Shown: positions 30,673 through 41,754 of the stretch, piece by piece
How positions within the stretch are numbered: position 1 is the stretch's first letter
Layout: every line of letters starts with the position of its first letter
Source of the DNA: Archivesica marissinica
Taxonomy: Eukaryota; Mollusca; Bivalvia; Venerida; Vesicomyidae
DNA: 64,000 nt
NCBI GenBank assembly: GCA_014843695.1
Contig: CM026386.1
Span: forward strand, 87,749,293 to 87,813,292
Direction of reading: 5' to 3'
Notes under the pieces: generated by a model
Databases searched by the model: none
What the model was told of the DNA's origin: nothing
The model's input: the letters and a program-made list of their open reading frames with translations, nothing else
Translations under genes and position numbers: made by a program

Positions 30673-30734
30673 GAATCACCGATCGTTCACAACCCATCAG
30701 GATAACACCAGTACATGAACTAATTAGACACTAA

Positions 30735-30812
30735 CAGTAGCATCGAACCTGTAGCGCTGAGGGGCATGTGATTTGATGTCAAAAACCATAGCCAGTCTGC
30801 CTCGGGGACTAC
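30735..30812 (-). repeat. SINE family L head fragment
   Basis: Minus-strand CGAGGCAGACTGGCTATGGT to GGTTCGATGC corresponds to the tRNA-like head at 25376; diverged. Confidence 0.5.
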
Positions 30813-31603
30813 GTCGTTGATGTTACAATAACAACACTTCATGGATTGGTAGGTAGAATACCGCATCTAGAATATGGATCGATGCCCGTTATTAAATAGC
30901 AACACATGTATACGTGTATATGTCAGTCTTATTTCACTAAGTTATAATATGGGGAAAGGGGCACATTTCTTTCAACATGAAATATCAAATATGATATATA
31001 TTACCAAGTGAATAACATAATCCATATATAAGTAACACAATCTGGAGTTCCATACTCGTTAATTTGTTTAAATGCATTGACATAAATTGATAACGTTTTA
31101 CATGTAGGTATGCATATTCTATACTATCTAAACTTCTTTGTCGCTGGTACCCACACCAAACAATACACATATAGATTGTATTCAATGCAATCTTTACATC
31201 AGTGATTTAAAGTTTGAACGGTTTTGTTGGTACAGTATTGGAAATAATCTGCTTTAGGAGTATATGACCGGGTACATACTTACTTAAACATCATTGAAAA
31301 GAACTGGTATAAAACTGGTATAGTACTATAATATTCATACTTGTATAGACGATGGCAGGATCTGGTTGTGATCCTCCCATAACACACATATACTGGGGTA
31401 TGAATTGTTAGCGAACCCCGACATTAAAGCAGCATACGTAATTGCGTTTGGGGTAGTACATAGCGCAAGGGTATGGTACGATATTATTTAAGTACAGTGA
31501 TGCCTCAGAAGTCCCTAACGTATATGCACGTACCGATGTTTCCCACAACGTCCCATTTCTAATCTACCTATTAAGTACATGTTCACCATGATCCATTCCC
31601 TAT

Positions 31604-32603
31604 NNNNNNNNNNNNNNNNNNNNNNNNNNNNNNNNNNNNNNNNNNNNNNNNNNNNNNNNNNNNNNNNNNNNNNNNNNNNNNNNNNNNNNNNNNNNNNNNN
31701 NNNNNNNNNNNNNNNNNNNNNNNNNNNNNNNNNNNNNNNNNNNNNNNNNNNNNNNNNNNNNNNNNNNNNNNNNNNNNNNNNNNNNNNNNNNNNNNNNNNN
31801 NNNNNNNNNNNNNNNNNNNNNNNNNNNNNNNNNNNNNNNNNNNNNNNNNNNNNNNNNNNNNNNNNNNNNNNNNNNNNNNNNNNNNNNNNNNNNNNNNNNN
31901 NNNNNNNNNNNNNNNNNNNNNNNNNNNNNNNNNNNNNNNNNNNNNNNNNNNNNNNNNNNNNNNNNNNNNNNNNNNNNNNNNNNNNNNNNNNNNNNNNNNN
32001 NNNNNNNNNNNNNNNNNNNNNNNNNNNNNNNNNNNNNNNNNNNNNNNNNNNNNNNNNNNNNNNNNNNNNNNNNNNNNNNNNNNNNNNNNNNNNNNNNNNN
32101 NNNNNNNNNNNNNNNNNNNNNNNNNNNNNNNNNNNNNNNNNNNNNNNNNNNNNNNNNNNNNNNNNNNNNNNNNNNNNNNNNNNNNNNNNNNNNNNNNNNN
32201 NNNNNNNNNNNNNNNNNNNNNNNNNNNNNNNNNNNNNNNNNNNNNNNNNNNNNNNNNNNNNNNNNNNNNNNNNNNNNNNNNNNNNNNNNNNNNNNNNNNN
32301 NNNNNNNNNNNNNNNNNNNNNNNNNNNNNNNNNNNNNNNNNNNNNNNNNNNNNNNNNNNNNNNNNNNNNNNNNNNNNNNNNNNNNNNNNNNNNNNNNNNN
32401 NNNNNNNNNNNNNNNNNNNNNNNNNNNNNNNNNNNNNNNNNNNNNNNNNNNNNNNNNNNNNNNNNNNNNNNNNNNNNNNNNNNNNNNNNNNNNNNNNNNN
32501 NNNNNNNNNNNNNNNNNNNNNNNNNNNNNNNNNNNNNNNNNNNNNNNNNNNNNNNNNNNNNNNNNNNNNNNNNNNNNNNNNNNNNNNNNNNNNNNNNNNN
32601 NNN
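31604..32603. other. Assembly gap of exactly 1000 N
   Basis: The run length is a round number, so true size is unknown. It lies between the end of duplicated copy A and the 41-bp array of copy B. Open frames that cross it are meaningless. Confidence 0.99.
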
Positions 32604-33622
32604 ATGCTACCACACTAGGTATTTCCCTAGACTATGCAAGCAGTATGCTACCACACTAGGCATTCCCCTAGACTATGCAAGCAGTATGCTACCACACTAG
32701 GTATTTCCCTAGACTATGCAAGCAGTATACTACCACACTAGGTATTTCCCTAGACTATGCAAGCAGTATGCTACCACACTAGGTATTTCCCTAGACTATG
32801 CAAGCAGTATGCTACCACACTAGGTATTTCCCTAGACTATGCAAGCAGTATGCTACCACACTAATCATTACCCTAGACTATGCAAGCAGTATGCTACCAC
32901 ACTAGGTATTTCCCTAGACTATGCAAGCAGTATGCTACCACACTAGGCATTTCCCTAGACTATGCAAGCAGTATGCTACCACACTAGGCATTTCCCTTGA
33001 CTATGCAAGTAGTATGCTACCACACTAGGCATTTCCCTAGACTATCCAAGCAGTATGCTACCACACTGGGTATTTCCCTAGACTATGCAAGCAGTATGCT
33101 ACCAAACTAGGTATTTCCCTAGACTATGCAAGCAGTATGCTACCACACTAATCATTACCCTAGACTATGCAAGCAGTATGCTACCACACTAGGTATTTCC
33201 CTAGACTATGCAAGATGTATGCTACCACACTAGGTATTTTCCTAGGCTATGCAAGCAGTATGCTACCACACTAGGTATTTCCTAGACTATGCAAGCAGTA
33301 TGCTACCACACTAGGTATTTCCCTAGATATGCAAGCAGTATGCTACCACACTAGGTATTTCCCTAGAATATGCAAGCAGTATGCTACCACACTAGGTATT
33401 TCCCTAGACTATGCAAGCAGCATGCTACCACACTAGGCATTTCCCTAGACTATGCAAGCAGCATGCTACCACACTAGGTATTTCCCTAGACTATGCAAGC
33501 AGTATGCTACCACACTAGGTATTTCCCTAGACTATGCAAGCAGTATGCTACCACACTAGGTATTTCCCTAGACTATGCAAGCAGCATGCTACCACACTAG
33601 GTATTTCCCTAGACTATGCAAG
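32604..33622. repeat. 41-bp tandem repeat, about 25 copies (copy B)
   Basis: Same unit as 27083-27415, but three times longer and cut off by the gap. Two copies share the variant CACTAATCATTACCCTAG 8 units apart, suggesting block duplication within the array. Confidence 0.95.
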
Positions 33623-34715
33623 GCAGTGCATTATTGTCCACAATGTTCTTCCATGCTTTATTTCAGTATATGTATTCTTCAACAACCCATACCATAGTCT
33701 ACGTACTGTACATGTTTTATATTTATTTTACAATGATTGCGAAACAAGCTTTAGCAACTTATATTAATCACTATTGTTGGCGGGCATGCAAGCGTACATG
33801 TGGTAATTAGTGTGTGGGGAATCGGAGTACCCGGAAATTACCAGCTGTCCGATCAGGCGACCTCCCTAATATATCACACTCGTAGAGTCGAGTTACATTG
33901 GTGAGAAGCGATCGCGCTAACAACTGCGCTAATAATATGCGTATACGTATTGTAGTCAGCCATGACATTCTTCTGCAGAATGATTCCACAACTATTTACT
34001 TTACTATTTACAACTATGGACTCCCAATACGAGACGAATTATATAAGACTCTGTCTTTAAAATAGTTCCTGTATTTTAATATGTGTAAACCAGGTCCTTC
34101 TCAAGTATGTCTAAAGCATTGTGGTAACCCACCAAGCCCTACGTTGTTCTACACAAGTATGGGATCCTTCAACACGAACATTTACTATCGCAGCACAGCC
34201 TTTAGTTTATTCAATACTGTGGACAATAGCCTTTTCTAGTATATATATATATGCGCCTGCATCAGCACCATTATGGGCCATTTCCTGGGCAGGCTACAGC
34301 GGTTACCCTATACTTGATGCACAAACATCCGTAAGTAACTGCCAACTTTTTCAAATAAATGAGACACGGCCTTCTCGAATCTGGTGACCATCAGTGATGA
34401 TAGGTTACAGTGGTATTCACATCATCGGTGACTTCGGGGAAAGATAATACACCAACCCGAAACGAGGTTCAATCGATCCTTTATATAATATATATATATA
34501 TATACAGAAAACAGGGAGACCTGCAATATAATAATATCACAGATATACACACATATACTAAAATCTAATCCACGCGGAACATAACTAACCACTATCACAT
34601 AAATATCAAATTCTCCAAATACTAATATTGCCAATAAAAGGGTCTTACCAGAATCGACAATGATTACTGTGTATATTATACTAAATTAGATCAGAGGTAA
34701 GTAGTAGTATATACG

Positions 34716-35083
34716 TCTCTTTGGCATCATGGACTGCGCATGCATGGCAGCCATTTTGGAACGAGATCATTCATCATTGGATGACAGTTGACAGGTCATT
34801 AACATAATAAGTGTTCATCAAAAGAAAGCAATTTAATGTCTCTTTGGCATGATGGACTGCGCATGCATGGCGGCCATTTTGGAACGAGATCATTCATCAT
34901 CGGATGACAGTTGACAGGTCATTAACATAATAAGTGTTCATCAAAAGAAAGCAATTTAATGTCTCTTTGGGGTCATGGAATGCGCATGCGCGACGGCCAT
35001 TTTGGAACGAGATCATTCATCATCGGATGACAGTTGACAGGTCATTAACATAATAAGTGTTCATCAAAAGAAAGTAATTTAAT
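34716..35083. repeat. 123-bp unit in three tandem copies (copy B)
   Basis: Counterpart of 28516-28888, units at 34716, 34838 and 34961. The first two units carry TGCGCATGCATGG, so the NRF1-like core is weakened there; the third keeps TGCGCATGCGCG. Confidence 0.85.
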
Positions 35084-35566
35084 TTCTCACGTACACATCC
35101 ATATCCTTTGTATATATGATGAAGTATGATTGAATTGATGCTATAGCTTATCACTACAAATAAATGGCTCAAACTTTATATATAAAAAAGCATAAGGCTT
35201 TCATAGTCACTCTGTATTTTTACAGTGAGATGATCAGTATATATCTTAGACAATACTATTAAATATATTTCTGTGACATTGTTTTATAATATATATACAT
35301 TACGTATTTTATATAAACCGCCATATAATTCTGAAGTTATATTAATTTTTAAGCAAACTAGTGTATTTGGAATAAATAAAACAAGTAAGTCTTTTTGTTC
35401 AATTGTATACCACCCCTAACATTTTATTCAACTTTGCAGTCAGACTGTAAAACTGTCTAAACCAACATTGCATATAGACATGGCTCCAGGTGTGAACAAA
35501 CAAATTAATCCAGTCAAAATTGACAGGTCACACTTGATTGCGAAACAAGATCTTTAAACTTATATA

Positions 35567-35741
35567 AATCACTCTCGAGACCTCATTCCTGATGGAATCC
35601 ATCGCCACGAGGGAGAGAAGAGGCAACGTGGAATTTTAAATGCCTTGCCTAAGGGCACAATCGTTTACGGCTCCAGCGGGGCTCGAACTCCAGACCTTTC
35701 GCACCTGAAGCGAACGCGCATCCACTGCAACATCACGACTT
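35567..35741 (-). repeat. SINE family B (copy B of the duplication)
   Basis: Duplicate of 29372-29545 with a few substitutions, such as CTGCAACATCACGAC for CTGCACCATCACGAC. Confidence 0.75.
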
Positions 35742-35930
35742 TAATATGTTGTAAACATCCTTGATGCTGTGTAAAGCCTGTATCATTCCGAAGTTTTGAC
35801 CTTCAAACGTTTTTGAAAGATGTAAAATACATATGATTGTAGTCGTAGTCGGATATGTACATATTTCGGACACATATATTTAACTGAATTACTATTGCCT
35901 TTTTTTTTCAAACTAATCATTGATGCTTAA

Positions 35931-37199
35931 AGGCCTGCAGTTTGACCCCGTCCAATTGTAAAGATTTATACTTTACTACCTGTTCCATGTGATTAGTGGC
36001 TTGTAACGGTTAATATGCACGATCACTCTGTGAGCTGAGAATTAGTCAAAATGAGGCCCTGACAATTTAAGTAAACTTATATTATTGATTGTAAAGAAAA
36101 TTGATAGTTATGAGTATTCAAACTACATAATCCAGATCAGCCCAGGGACATAGATTACATGTTATGTAGGTGCCTGATCAGCCGTAGCGTAATTACTGAG
36201 ACTGATAATTTGTATGCATGTATATAATATGTATGTATTTATATGAATAAACTATATGTGTTCGTTATATGGTAACCTTCATACTTCATTTAATTATATA
36301 TCTACAGTATTATTCGCAAGTTTTCTGTTATATTTTAAATATTTCTCTGTGTCAGTGTGTGCTTACCGATATTGATGCTACATAATAATCACAGTGAATG
36401 CTATGAGTACATGTATAATATTATAATTATAATCTCTTGAACATACGAGTATTACACATATTCTGCCGATTTCTACAAGATGCCATTGAGTAAAATAACA
36501 ATGTATGTAACTGATGAGCAGAGAAAAGAATTGCTGACTTTCTTGCAAAATAAGAACTGGGACGTAGAGATGGTAATAGAAGAAACAGCCACCGCCATGC
36601 CCGTTGCAGAGGCTGCTTACGTACCTCCCCCTATGCCTCAGCATGCTGAAGGTGTTGCTGAGTGTCCACTGTGCTTGTGTTCCCCTTGCATAATAAATGA
36701 ACAGAACAAACAACTTTGGTGGCCTGCTAATAATCGTCCACCGCATAATCTAAATTCACATGAGAGAAAGCTTCTATACAGGAGGTTTTGGGCAATGCTA
36801 TATAATTGTGGCGCATGGAAAGATGTCAGCTATATAGAGAGAAAAGTAGCGGCTAGAAGAGGAGACTGTACATGGCATAAGAGGGAACTGATGCCTGAAT
36901 GTGTGGTACAGCAATGCAGGAACTGGCTGCCTAACCCGCGCAACCAGCCTTATTTGGGCCATAAGTGGAGTTGAATTGTTTATACCAGTTGTAAGTACTA
37001 TAAAAATACAGAACTTCAATTTCAGCAATTTATAACCTCTGATATGTACGTGGGTCATAATAGATATAAGTGGTGCTCATGTATTAGATGTATACCATGC
37101 AGGGCCTCGCATGTGGCAAATACGATGTGCGTCGACCGTCACATTTGTACCGCTATTCCTCGTGTGTTTAAGGTCAAATATAGGTCAAACTGCAGGCCT
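35931..37199 (+). mobile_element. TTAA-flanked DNA transposon with 17-bp terminal inverted repeats and a P2X7 C-terminal-like gene
   Basis: The element starts AGGCCTGCAGTTTGACC and ends with its exact inverted copy, and both sides are flanked by TTAA (35927-35930 and 37200-37203). The paralogous segment A at about 29747 reads GATGCTTAATGATTTT with a single TTAA, that is, the empty site. Length is 1269 bp. It holds one 164-codon gene (36480-36974) and no transposase, so it is probably non-autonomous. TTAA target duplications are made by the piggyBac and Kolobok superfamilies; the AGG terminus fits Kolobok better, but this is inference. Insertion after the segmental duplication is the simplest reading; precise excision from copy A is the alternative. 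Confidence 0.85.
36480..36974 (+). CDS. Single-exon protein with P2X7 C-terminal 'ballast'-like domain
   Basis: 164 residues, ATG to TGA, no intron. Residues 1-58 are a short lead (TDEQRKELLTFLQNKNWDVE) and a Pro-rich linker (YVPPPMPQH). The rest shows CPLCLCSPC (cysteines 62, 65, 67, 70), a WW pair at 80-81, RKLLYRRFWAMLY (about 97-108) and, near the end, MPECVVQQCRNWLPNP then PYLGHKW. The order Cys cluster, aromatic-basic helix, L/MPxC, R, FP/LP, Y-x-G matches the zinc-binding cytoplasmic ballast domain of P2X7 receptors as I know it. No membrane segment is present. Such stand-alone single-exon genes are known to be numerous in some invertebrates; here the gene lies wholly inside a TTAA transposon. 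Its cellular role is unknown. A stray methionine upstream was not preferred because this ATG is the first in frame. Confidence 0.75.
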   Translation: MPLSKITMYVTDEQRKELLTFLQNKNWDVEMVIEETATAMPVAEAAYVPPPMPQHAEGVAECPLCLCSPCIINEQNKQLWWPANNRPPHNLNSHERKLLYRRFWAMLYNCGAWKDVSYIERKVAARRGDCTWHKRELMPECVVQQCRNWLPNPRNQPYLGHKWS

Positions 37200-37837
37200 T
37201 TAATGATTTTGTGTGCATGTTACATGTACATGGTATGCTTTTTTGGATTTATTTGTTCTGGATTGGGTAGGGGGTAAATATTTAATATATGGTAAATTGT
37301 GCTATTAGAAGTTATCTTCTGAGACAATTTTGGGTAGTCCAAAACATGAATTGTTATCAGTTAGGTCTGCTTGAAAAGTGAAGAAGTTAATTATTGTGAT
37401 TGGTATCAAGAAGACAAGTCTGACAAATGGCATTGCACACACTATATGTAGATTTAAAGTGAAATGTGTATCATGTGAAATGCACACTTCCCCATGAATT
37501 CCCCTCACTTCCCCCTAAATTGGCTGGAGGGGGGAAGTCACTTCCCCCCTAAGTTTTGGACCAAAGTTGAATCCTGTCAGTAATTTTATAATGCTAGAGC
37601 ATCCAACCATGTCTCTGTGATTTGTGCCACTTTCGAATAATTTCGAACCCGCCATTATATGGGTTCTAAGGCGTTTTATATTTTAAGAAGTTTAATTTCA
37701 TAGTACATGACTTTCTCATTTAAAGAAGCACCTGCAACTATGAGCAACTTGTGATCACCAGCCTGTGTTAATTGGAGCCTGGTGATATGATAGGTTAGCG
37801 ACTCTCCGGTTGTTATTGATTCAGGAAGACCCGGGAG

Positions 37838-38128
37838 CCCATTAAGACAGTATATCTGACACGAGCGGGTATCCTAGTAGAACATGGATCGCAGGTTCGA
37901 TCCCCCGTCTGACCCTAGTCTTTCGGATGGGACTTTAAACCGAGGTCTAGTGTCGGTGTTTTACATCGTGCACATAAAATAACCAGAGGAGACACTGGAA
38001 TGGGTCTCTGTCTGTGTCATTGCACTATCATCCAACAATCTAAAATGACTAATCTCTTTAGGATGCGTCGCTCATATGGGCAACCGGTAGCGACGATAAA
38101 AATAAACGTAAAACACACTCCTAGTAGA
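37838..38128 (+). repeat. SINE family A (copy B of the duplication)
   Basis: Duplicate of 30380-30672, with a small insertion (CCGGGAGCCC) near its start. Confidence 0.8.
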
Positions 38129-38184
38129 ATCACCGATCTTTCACAATCCATCAGGATAACACCAGTACATGAACTAATTAGACA

Positions 38185-38268
38185 CTAACAGTAGCATCGA
38201 ACCTGTAGCGCTGAGGGGCATGTGATTTGATGTCAAAAACCATAACCACTCTGCCTCGGGGACTACGT
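38185..38268 (-). repeat. SINE family L head fragment (copy B)
   Basis: Duplicate of 30735-30812. Confidence 0.5.
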
Positions 38269-39081
38269 CGTTGATGTTACAATAACAACACTTGATGGAT
38301 TGGTAGGTAGAATACCGCATCTAGAATATGGATCGATGCCCGTTATTAAATAGCAACACATGTATACATGTATATGTCAGTCTTATTTCACTAAGTTATA
38401 ATATGGGGAAAGGGGCACATTTCAAACTATGGTCCATTATCTTTCAACATGAAATATCAAATATGATATATATTACCAAGTGAATAACATAATCCATATA
38501 TAATTAACACAATCTGAAGTTCCATACTCGTTAATTTGTTTAAATGCGTTGACATAAATTGATAACGTTTTACATGTAGGTATGCATATTCTATACTATC
38601 TAAACTACCTTGTCGCTGGTACCCAACATACACATCTAAATTGTATTCAATGCAGCCTATTCATCAGTGATTTAAAGTTTGAACGGTTTTGTTGGTACAC
38701 TATTGGAAATAATCTGCTTTAGGAGTATATGACCGGGTACATACTTACTTAAACATCGTTGAAAAGAACTGGTATAGATACTATAATATTCATACTTGTA
38801 TAGACGATGGCAGGATCTGGTTGTGATCCTCCCATAACTCACATATACTGGGGTAGGAATTGTTAGCGAACCCCGACATTAAAGCAGCATACGTAATAGC
38901 GTGTGGGGTAGTACATAGCGCAAGGGTATGGTACGATATTATTTAAGTACAGTGATGCCTCAGAAGTCCCTAACGTATATGCACGTACCGATGTTTCCCA
39001 CACGTCCCATTTCTAATCTACCTATTAAGTACATGTTCACCATGATCCATTCCCTATTCTATGTGTGTACCTATTAGTACA

Positions 39082-39229
39082 GTTATACACACCAAAACCA
39101 AAGTGTGAAATTTCGTATTTTGCATTTTCAGGATCATCTATTTGGAATTCATTGCCTCACTCAGTGCAGAATACTCCAACTACCCAACAGTTCAATAGTC
39201 TATATTTAGGTGAACAAGAAACAATATAA
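39082..39229 (+). pseudogene. 3' end of a LINE reverse-transcriptase ORF
   Basis: Open frame ending TAA at 39227-39229 encodes KCEISYFAFSGSSIWNSLPH followed by SVQNTP and a short tail. The IWNSLP motif near the C-terminus is typical of CR1/jockey-type non-LTR retrotransposon ORF2 proteins. Only the last ~48 codons remain. The fragment begins about 25 bp after the end of duplicated copy B. Confidence 0.65.
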
Positions 39230-39639
39230 ACTAATCACAAATGTCTACTAGTTTTACTTCAGATGATATTGTACACAGTCTTTGTCCGACGTGTGTGCAT
39301 TGCCATTGCTATATTTACTAGATTCTGTGAATAGCTGCCTTTAAGCTGAGTTCATAGAAGATACACGAAGCCTATAGTCATATTGCACATAGTTATATAG
39401 ATTTATTGTCATAAATTGTCTTATTCCCGTTTTCCAGTCTACTAGACATATATTCCATATATCATTATATTTCATATGATATTATATATAGTGTTTCTAC
39501 TGTTCAGCATTAACATTACTATATAATTCCACAGTCCTGACCTATATATTTATCTGTTGATTGAATTTGATTTGTATATATGTTAAGGATCTCATGGATG
39601 ATTCACTTTTGTTTAAACATTAATTCCCTCGTATTTTTT
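39230..39639. other. AT-rich, possible LINE 3' UTR; nothing else seen
   Basis: Follows the LINE fragment directly and is very AT-rich; no further coding or repeat signal recognised. Confidence 0.4.
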
Positions 39640-39914
39640 ACGTTTATTTATCATTGCTACCGGTTACCCATATGAGCGACGCCTCCTGAAGAGATCAGTC
39701 ATTTTATATTTTGGATGATAGTGCTTGATACAGACATAGACCCATTCCAGAGTCTCCTCTGGTTATTTTACGTGTACGGTATAAAGCACCGACACGAGAC
39801 CTCGGTTTAACGTCCCATCTGAAAGACTGTTAATTTTATTAGGGTCAGACGGGGGATCGAACCTGCGATCCCTGGATTACCAGTCTAGTGTGTTACCACT
39901 GAACTACAGATCAG
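39640..39914 (-). repeat. SINE family A, near full length
   Basis: On the minus strand GATCTGTAGTTCAGTGGTAA (box A) leads to GCAGGTTCGATCCCCCGTCT (box B), then GGGACGTTAAACCGAGGTCT and a tail ending CAATGATAAATAAACG. Confidence 0.8.
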
Positions 39915-40639
39915 TCTGTGTGTTCTCTCGTAGTTTATATTCTTATTATTTATAATGATATTTACGCATCGCATGGATAACAAACTAAAGGATATACTGC
40001 TACCAGACTAAACTTGTATATTACTTACATAATTATAGTAACGGCAATGATGCGAATAATGCTATTTTAGAGGTATGCTTTCAGAGAAGTGTATGTATCA
40101 CGTGAGTACATGAATGGCGTGAAGCAATGAAGAGCTACCGCTTGGAATATAGCACCACATAATTATACAGTAGTACAGCATTAGGTCCAGCCTTTAAGGT
40201 TCTTATGTGTGATAAAGCCGCTTAGCTGTGTTTTATGTCTTTGTAAGTATTATATGAACATAGTGCATGTCTATTGACCATAAACAATTACTGTCCCCAT
40301 ATAAGAACTATCATATACGTATGTTTAAATCCACAATATTATAACGCTTAATTAGTCATGTTGTTAAATCTGGCACTAATAAAAGTAATTGTTGTTGTTG
40401 TTATTGTAGTAGTATAATATGAACATAAATTTCCCCACAGCACTGAAGCAGGTATTGTTTTGTGAACTATTGCGTGTGGACACTTCACAAAACGTAAATC
40501 AAACACATAACTTCTTCATATTATCCAAACTTATGTTTTCAAACTATAACTATAATACAAATACCTTCGCAAAGTTCTTAAAGCTTTTTTCTCAAATCGT
40601 TGTAATATAAATAAAGTTTAATGTTACACGTGTAATTAC
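39915..40639. other. Non-coding interval, simple repeats only
   Basis: AT-rich, with a GTTGTTGTTGTTATTG tract near 40392. The 63-codon plus-strand frame at 40419 has no recognisable features. Confidence 0.5.
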
Positions 40640-40930
40640 ACCAGTTTGGCACATCGCTACCATGCGTTGGTGTATGATTACATGCTGAACCGCACGAGTT
40701 TGGTTTATGAATGCATGCATAACTGCACGAGGTTTATTTGTCGGTAATGCTTAACTACACGAGTTTGGTTATGAATGCAGGTTTAACTGCACGAGGTATA
40801 TTTATCGGTGCATGCCTAACTGCACGAGTTTGGTTTATGAATGCATGACTAACTGCACGGGTTTGGTTTATGAATGCATGACTAACTGCACGAGGTTTAG
40901 TTATCGGTACATGCTTAACCACATGAGATT
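40640..40930. repeat. Degenerate ~32-bp tandem repeat, about nine copies
   Basis: Units alternate between AACTGCACGAGTTTGGTTTA(TGAATGCATG) and AACTGCACGAGGTTTATTTA(TCGGTGCATG), with substitutions; the two subtypes indicate an old dimeric unit. Confidence 0.8.
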
Positions 40931-41233
40931 TTAGTTTCATGAATTTATTTCATTGTCTAGAATTTCGATAATTTACGAAATATAACAACAGCGATGTTAA
41001 AACACTATTAAATTTGCTCTTGCATGACGGACTATCGATGTGTGGGGGGGGGTATGGTAAAGGCATATTGAGTTATTAAATTACTATCAATAATTCCAAC
41101 TCCTTAGGATTTGCGGAAAAACCAAGGTCTTTCACCTACCGGAAATAGTATTATAAATGAGGAAGGTCAATTATTGATATTTGAATGGCAATTTACATGT
41201 GGTTACGTGCTGCTTAAACAATGAAATATTTAT

Positions 41234-41397
41234 TTATAATAAATTCTCGCCACGTCTTATGGGCCGCATACATGTATTACCACATCCATTACTGCAACAC
41301 TTCTGTATCCCAGGGCAACTGGAATCGCTGGTACATCGGTCGACACATGCACCAAATTGAAACAGCCGCCGTCGTGGACACCGACCGGACTTTACTG
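41234..41397 (-). CDS. Terminal exon of a WAP (four-disulfide core) protein
   Basis: WAP domains are small secreted protease-inhibitor or antimicrobial modules. On the minus strand TTTTACGCAGCAG is a tandem (NAGNAG) acceptor leading in phase 1 into KSGRCPRRRLFQFGACVDRC, followed by SCPGIQKCC and CGNTCMRP. All eight cysteines occur in WAP order, including the KCC pair and final CGxxC. The frame ends RRGENLL-stop at 41234-41236. An AATAAA overlaps the stop codon, so either the 3' UTR is extremely short or the true poly(A) signal lies elsewhere. The signal peptide and earlier exons were not found and should lie at higher coordinates on this strand. Its link to the Ig genes is unknown. Confidence 0.8.
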
Positions 41398-41455
41398 CTG
41401 CGTAAAATGTACTATAAATCAGCACATTGGCCACATCGTATTTAATTTATAGATG

Positions 41456-41702
41456 GTCTCCGTGGCCGATTGGTTAAGGTCGCTGACTTAAAATCACTTG
41501 TCCCACCTATCACTATATGGTGCTTTCGAATTATGCAGTGCATGGAAGCTATCCAGCCGGTTTGCTGGAGGTCAATGGTCTATATGGGCGTCCGTCCGTG
41601 CCAGAGATAGTGCGCGAGGGACCATCCGATATCTACCTCCACCAATAACAGCTGGAGAGACGCCACATGACATAAGCTGTTAGTGCGACATTAAACACAC
41701 AG
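41456..41702 (+). repeat. Full-length tRNA-derived SINE, family L
   Basis: Head GTCTCCGTGGCCGATTGGTT (box A), a degenerate box B around GGTGCTTTCGAATTATG, an internal AGCTATCCAGCCGG motif, and a tail ending AAGCTGTTAGTGCGACATTA plus AAACACA. The head and the GACATTAAA tail resemble tRNA-Leu/Ser-type SINEs of bivalves (from memory). Confidence 0.75.
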
Positions 41703-41754
41703 CCAAATCATATTCATTTAGAGTAACTTGTTGGCCACGTCACAAAATAGAGGG

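Larger units (their letters stand above)
27083..31603. repeat. Segmental duplication, copy A
   Basis: From the 41-bp array to the gap this segment matches 32604-39056 with scattered substitutions and short indels; by eye identity is in the mid-90s percent. It contains the 123-bp triplet repeat, a family B SINE, a family A SINE and a family L SINE head. It lacks the 1.27-kb transposon present in copy B. It ends abruptly at the 1000-N gap with ATCCATTCCCTAT, the same point at which copy B ends at 39056. No convincing gene was found in it; the small open frames at 27913-28182 and 28217-28435 are unsupported. Confidence 0.9.
32604..39056. repeat. Segmental duplication, copy B
   Basis: Collinear with copy A (27083-31603). 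After removal of the 1269-bp transposon and one TTAA, the interval from the array end to ATCCATTCCCTAT is about 4.16 kb, against about 4.18 kb in copy A. Beyond 39056 the sequence is unique and enters a LINE fragment. The longer 41-bp array and the transposon are the main structural differences. Confidence 0.9.

Noticed and set aside
30546..30734. 62-codon frame (and copy at 38000) starting MG(H/L)CLCHCTIIQ
   Set aside because: Translation of the body of a family A SINE.
31579..32700. Open frames of 337-373 codons across 31.6-32.7 kb
   Set aside because: They cross the 1000-N gap.
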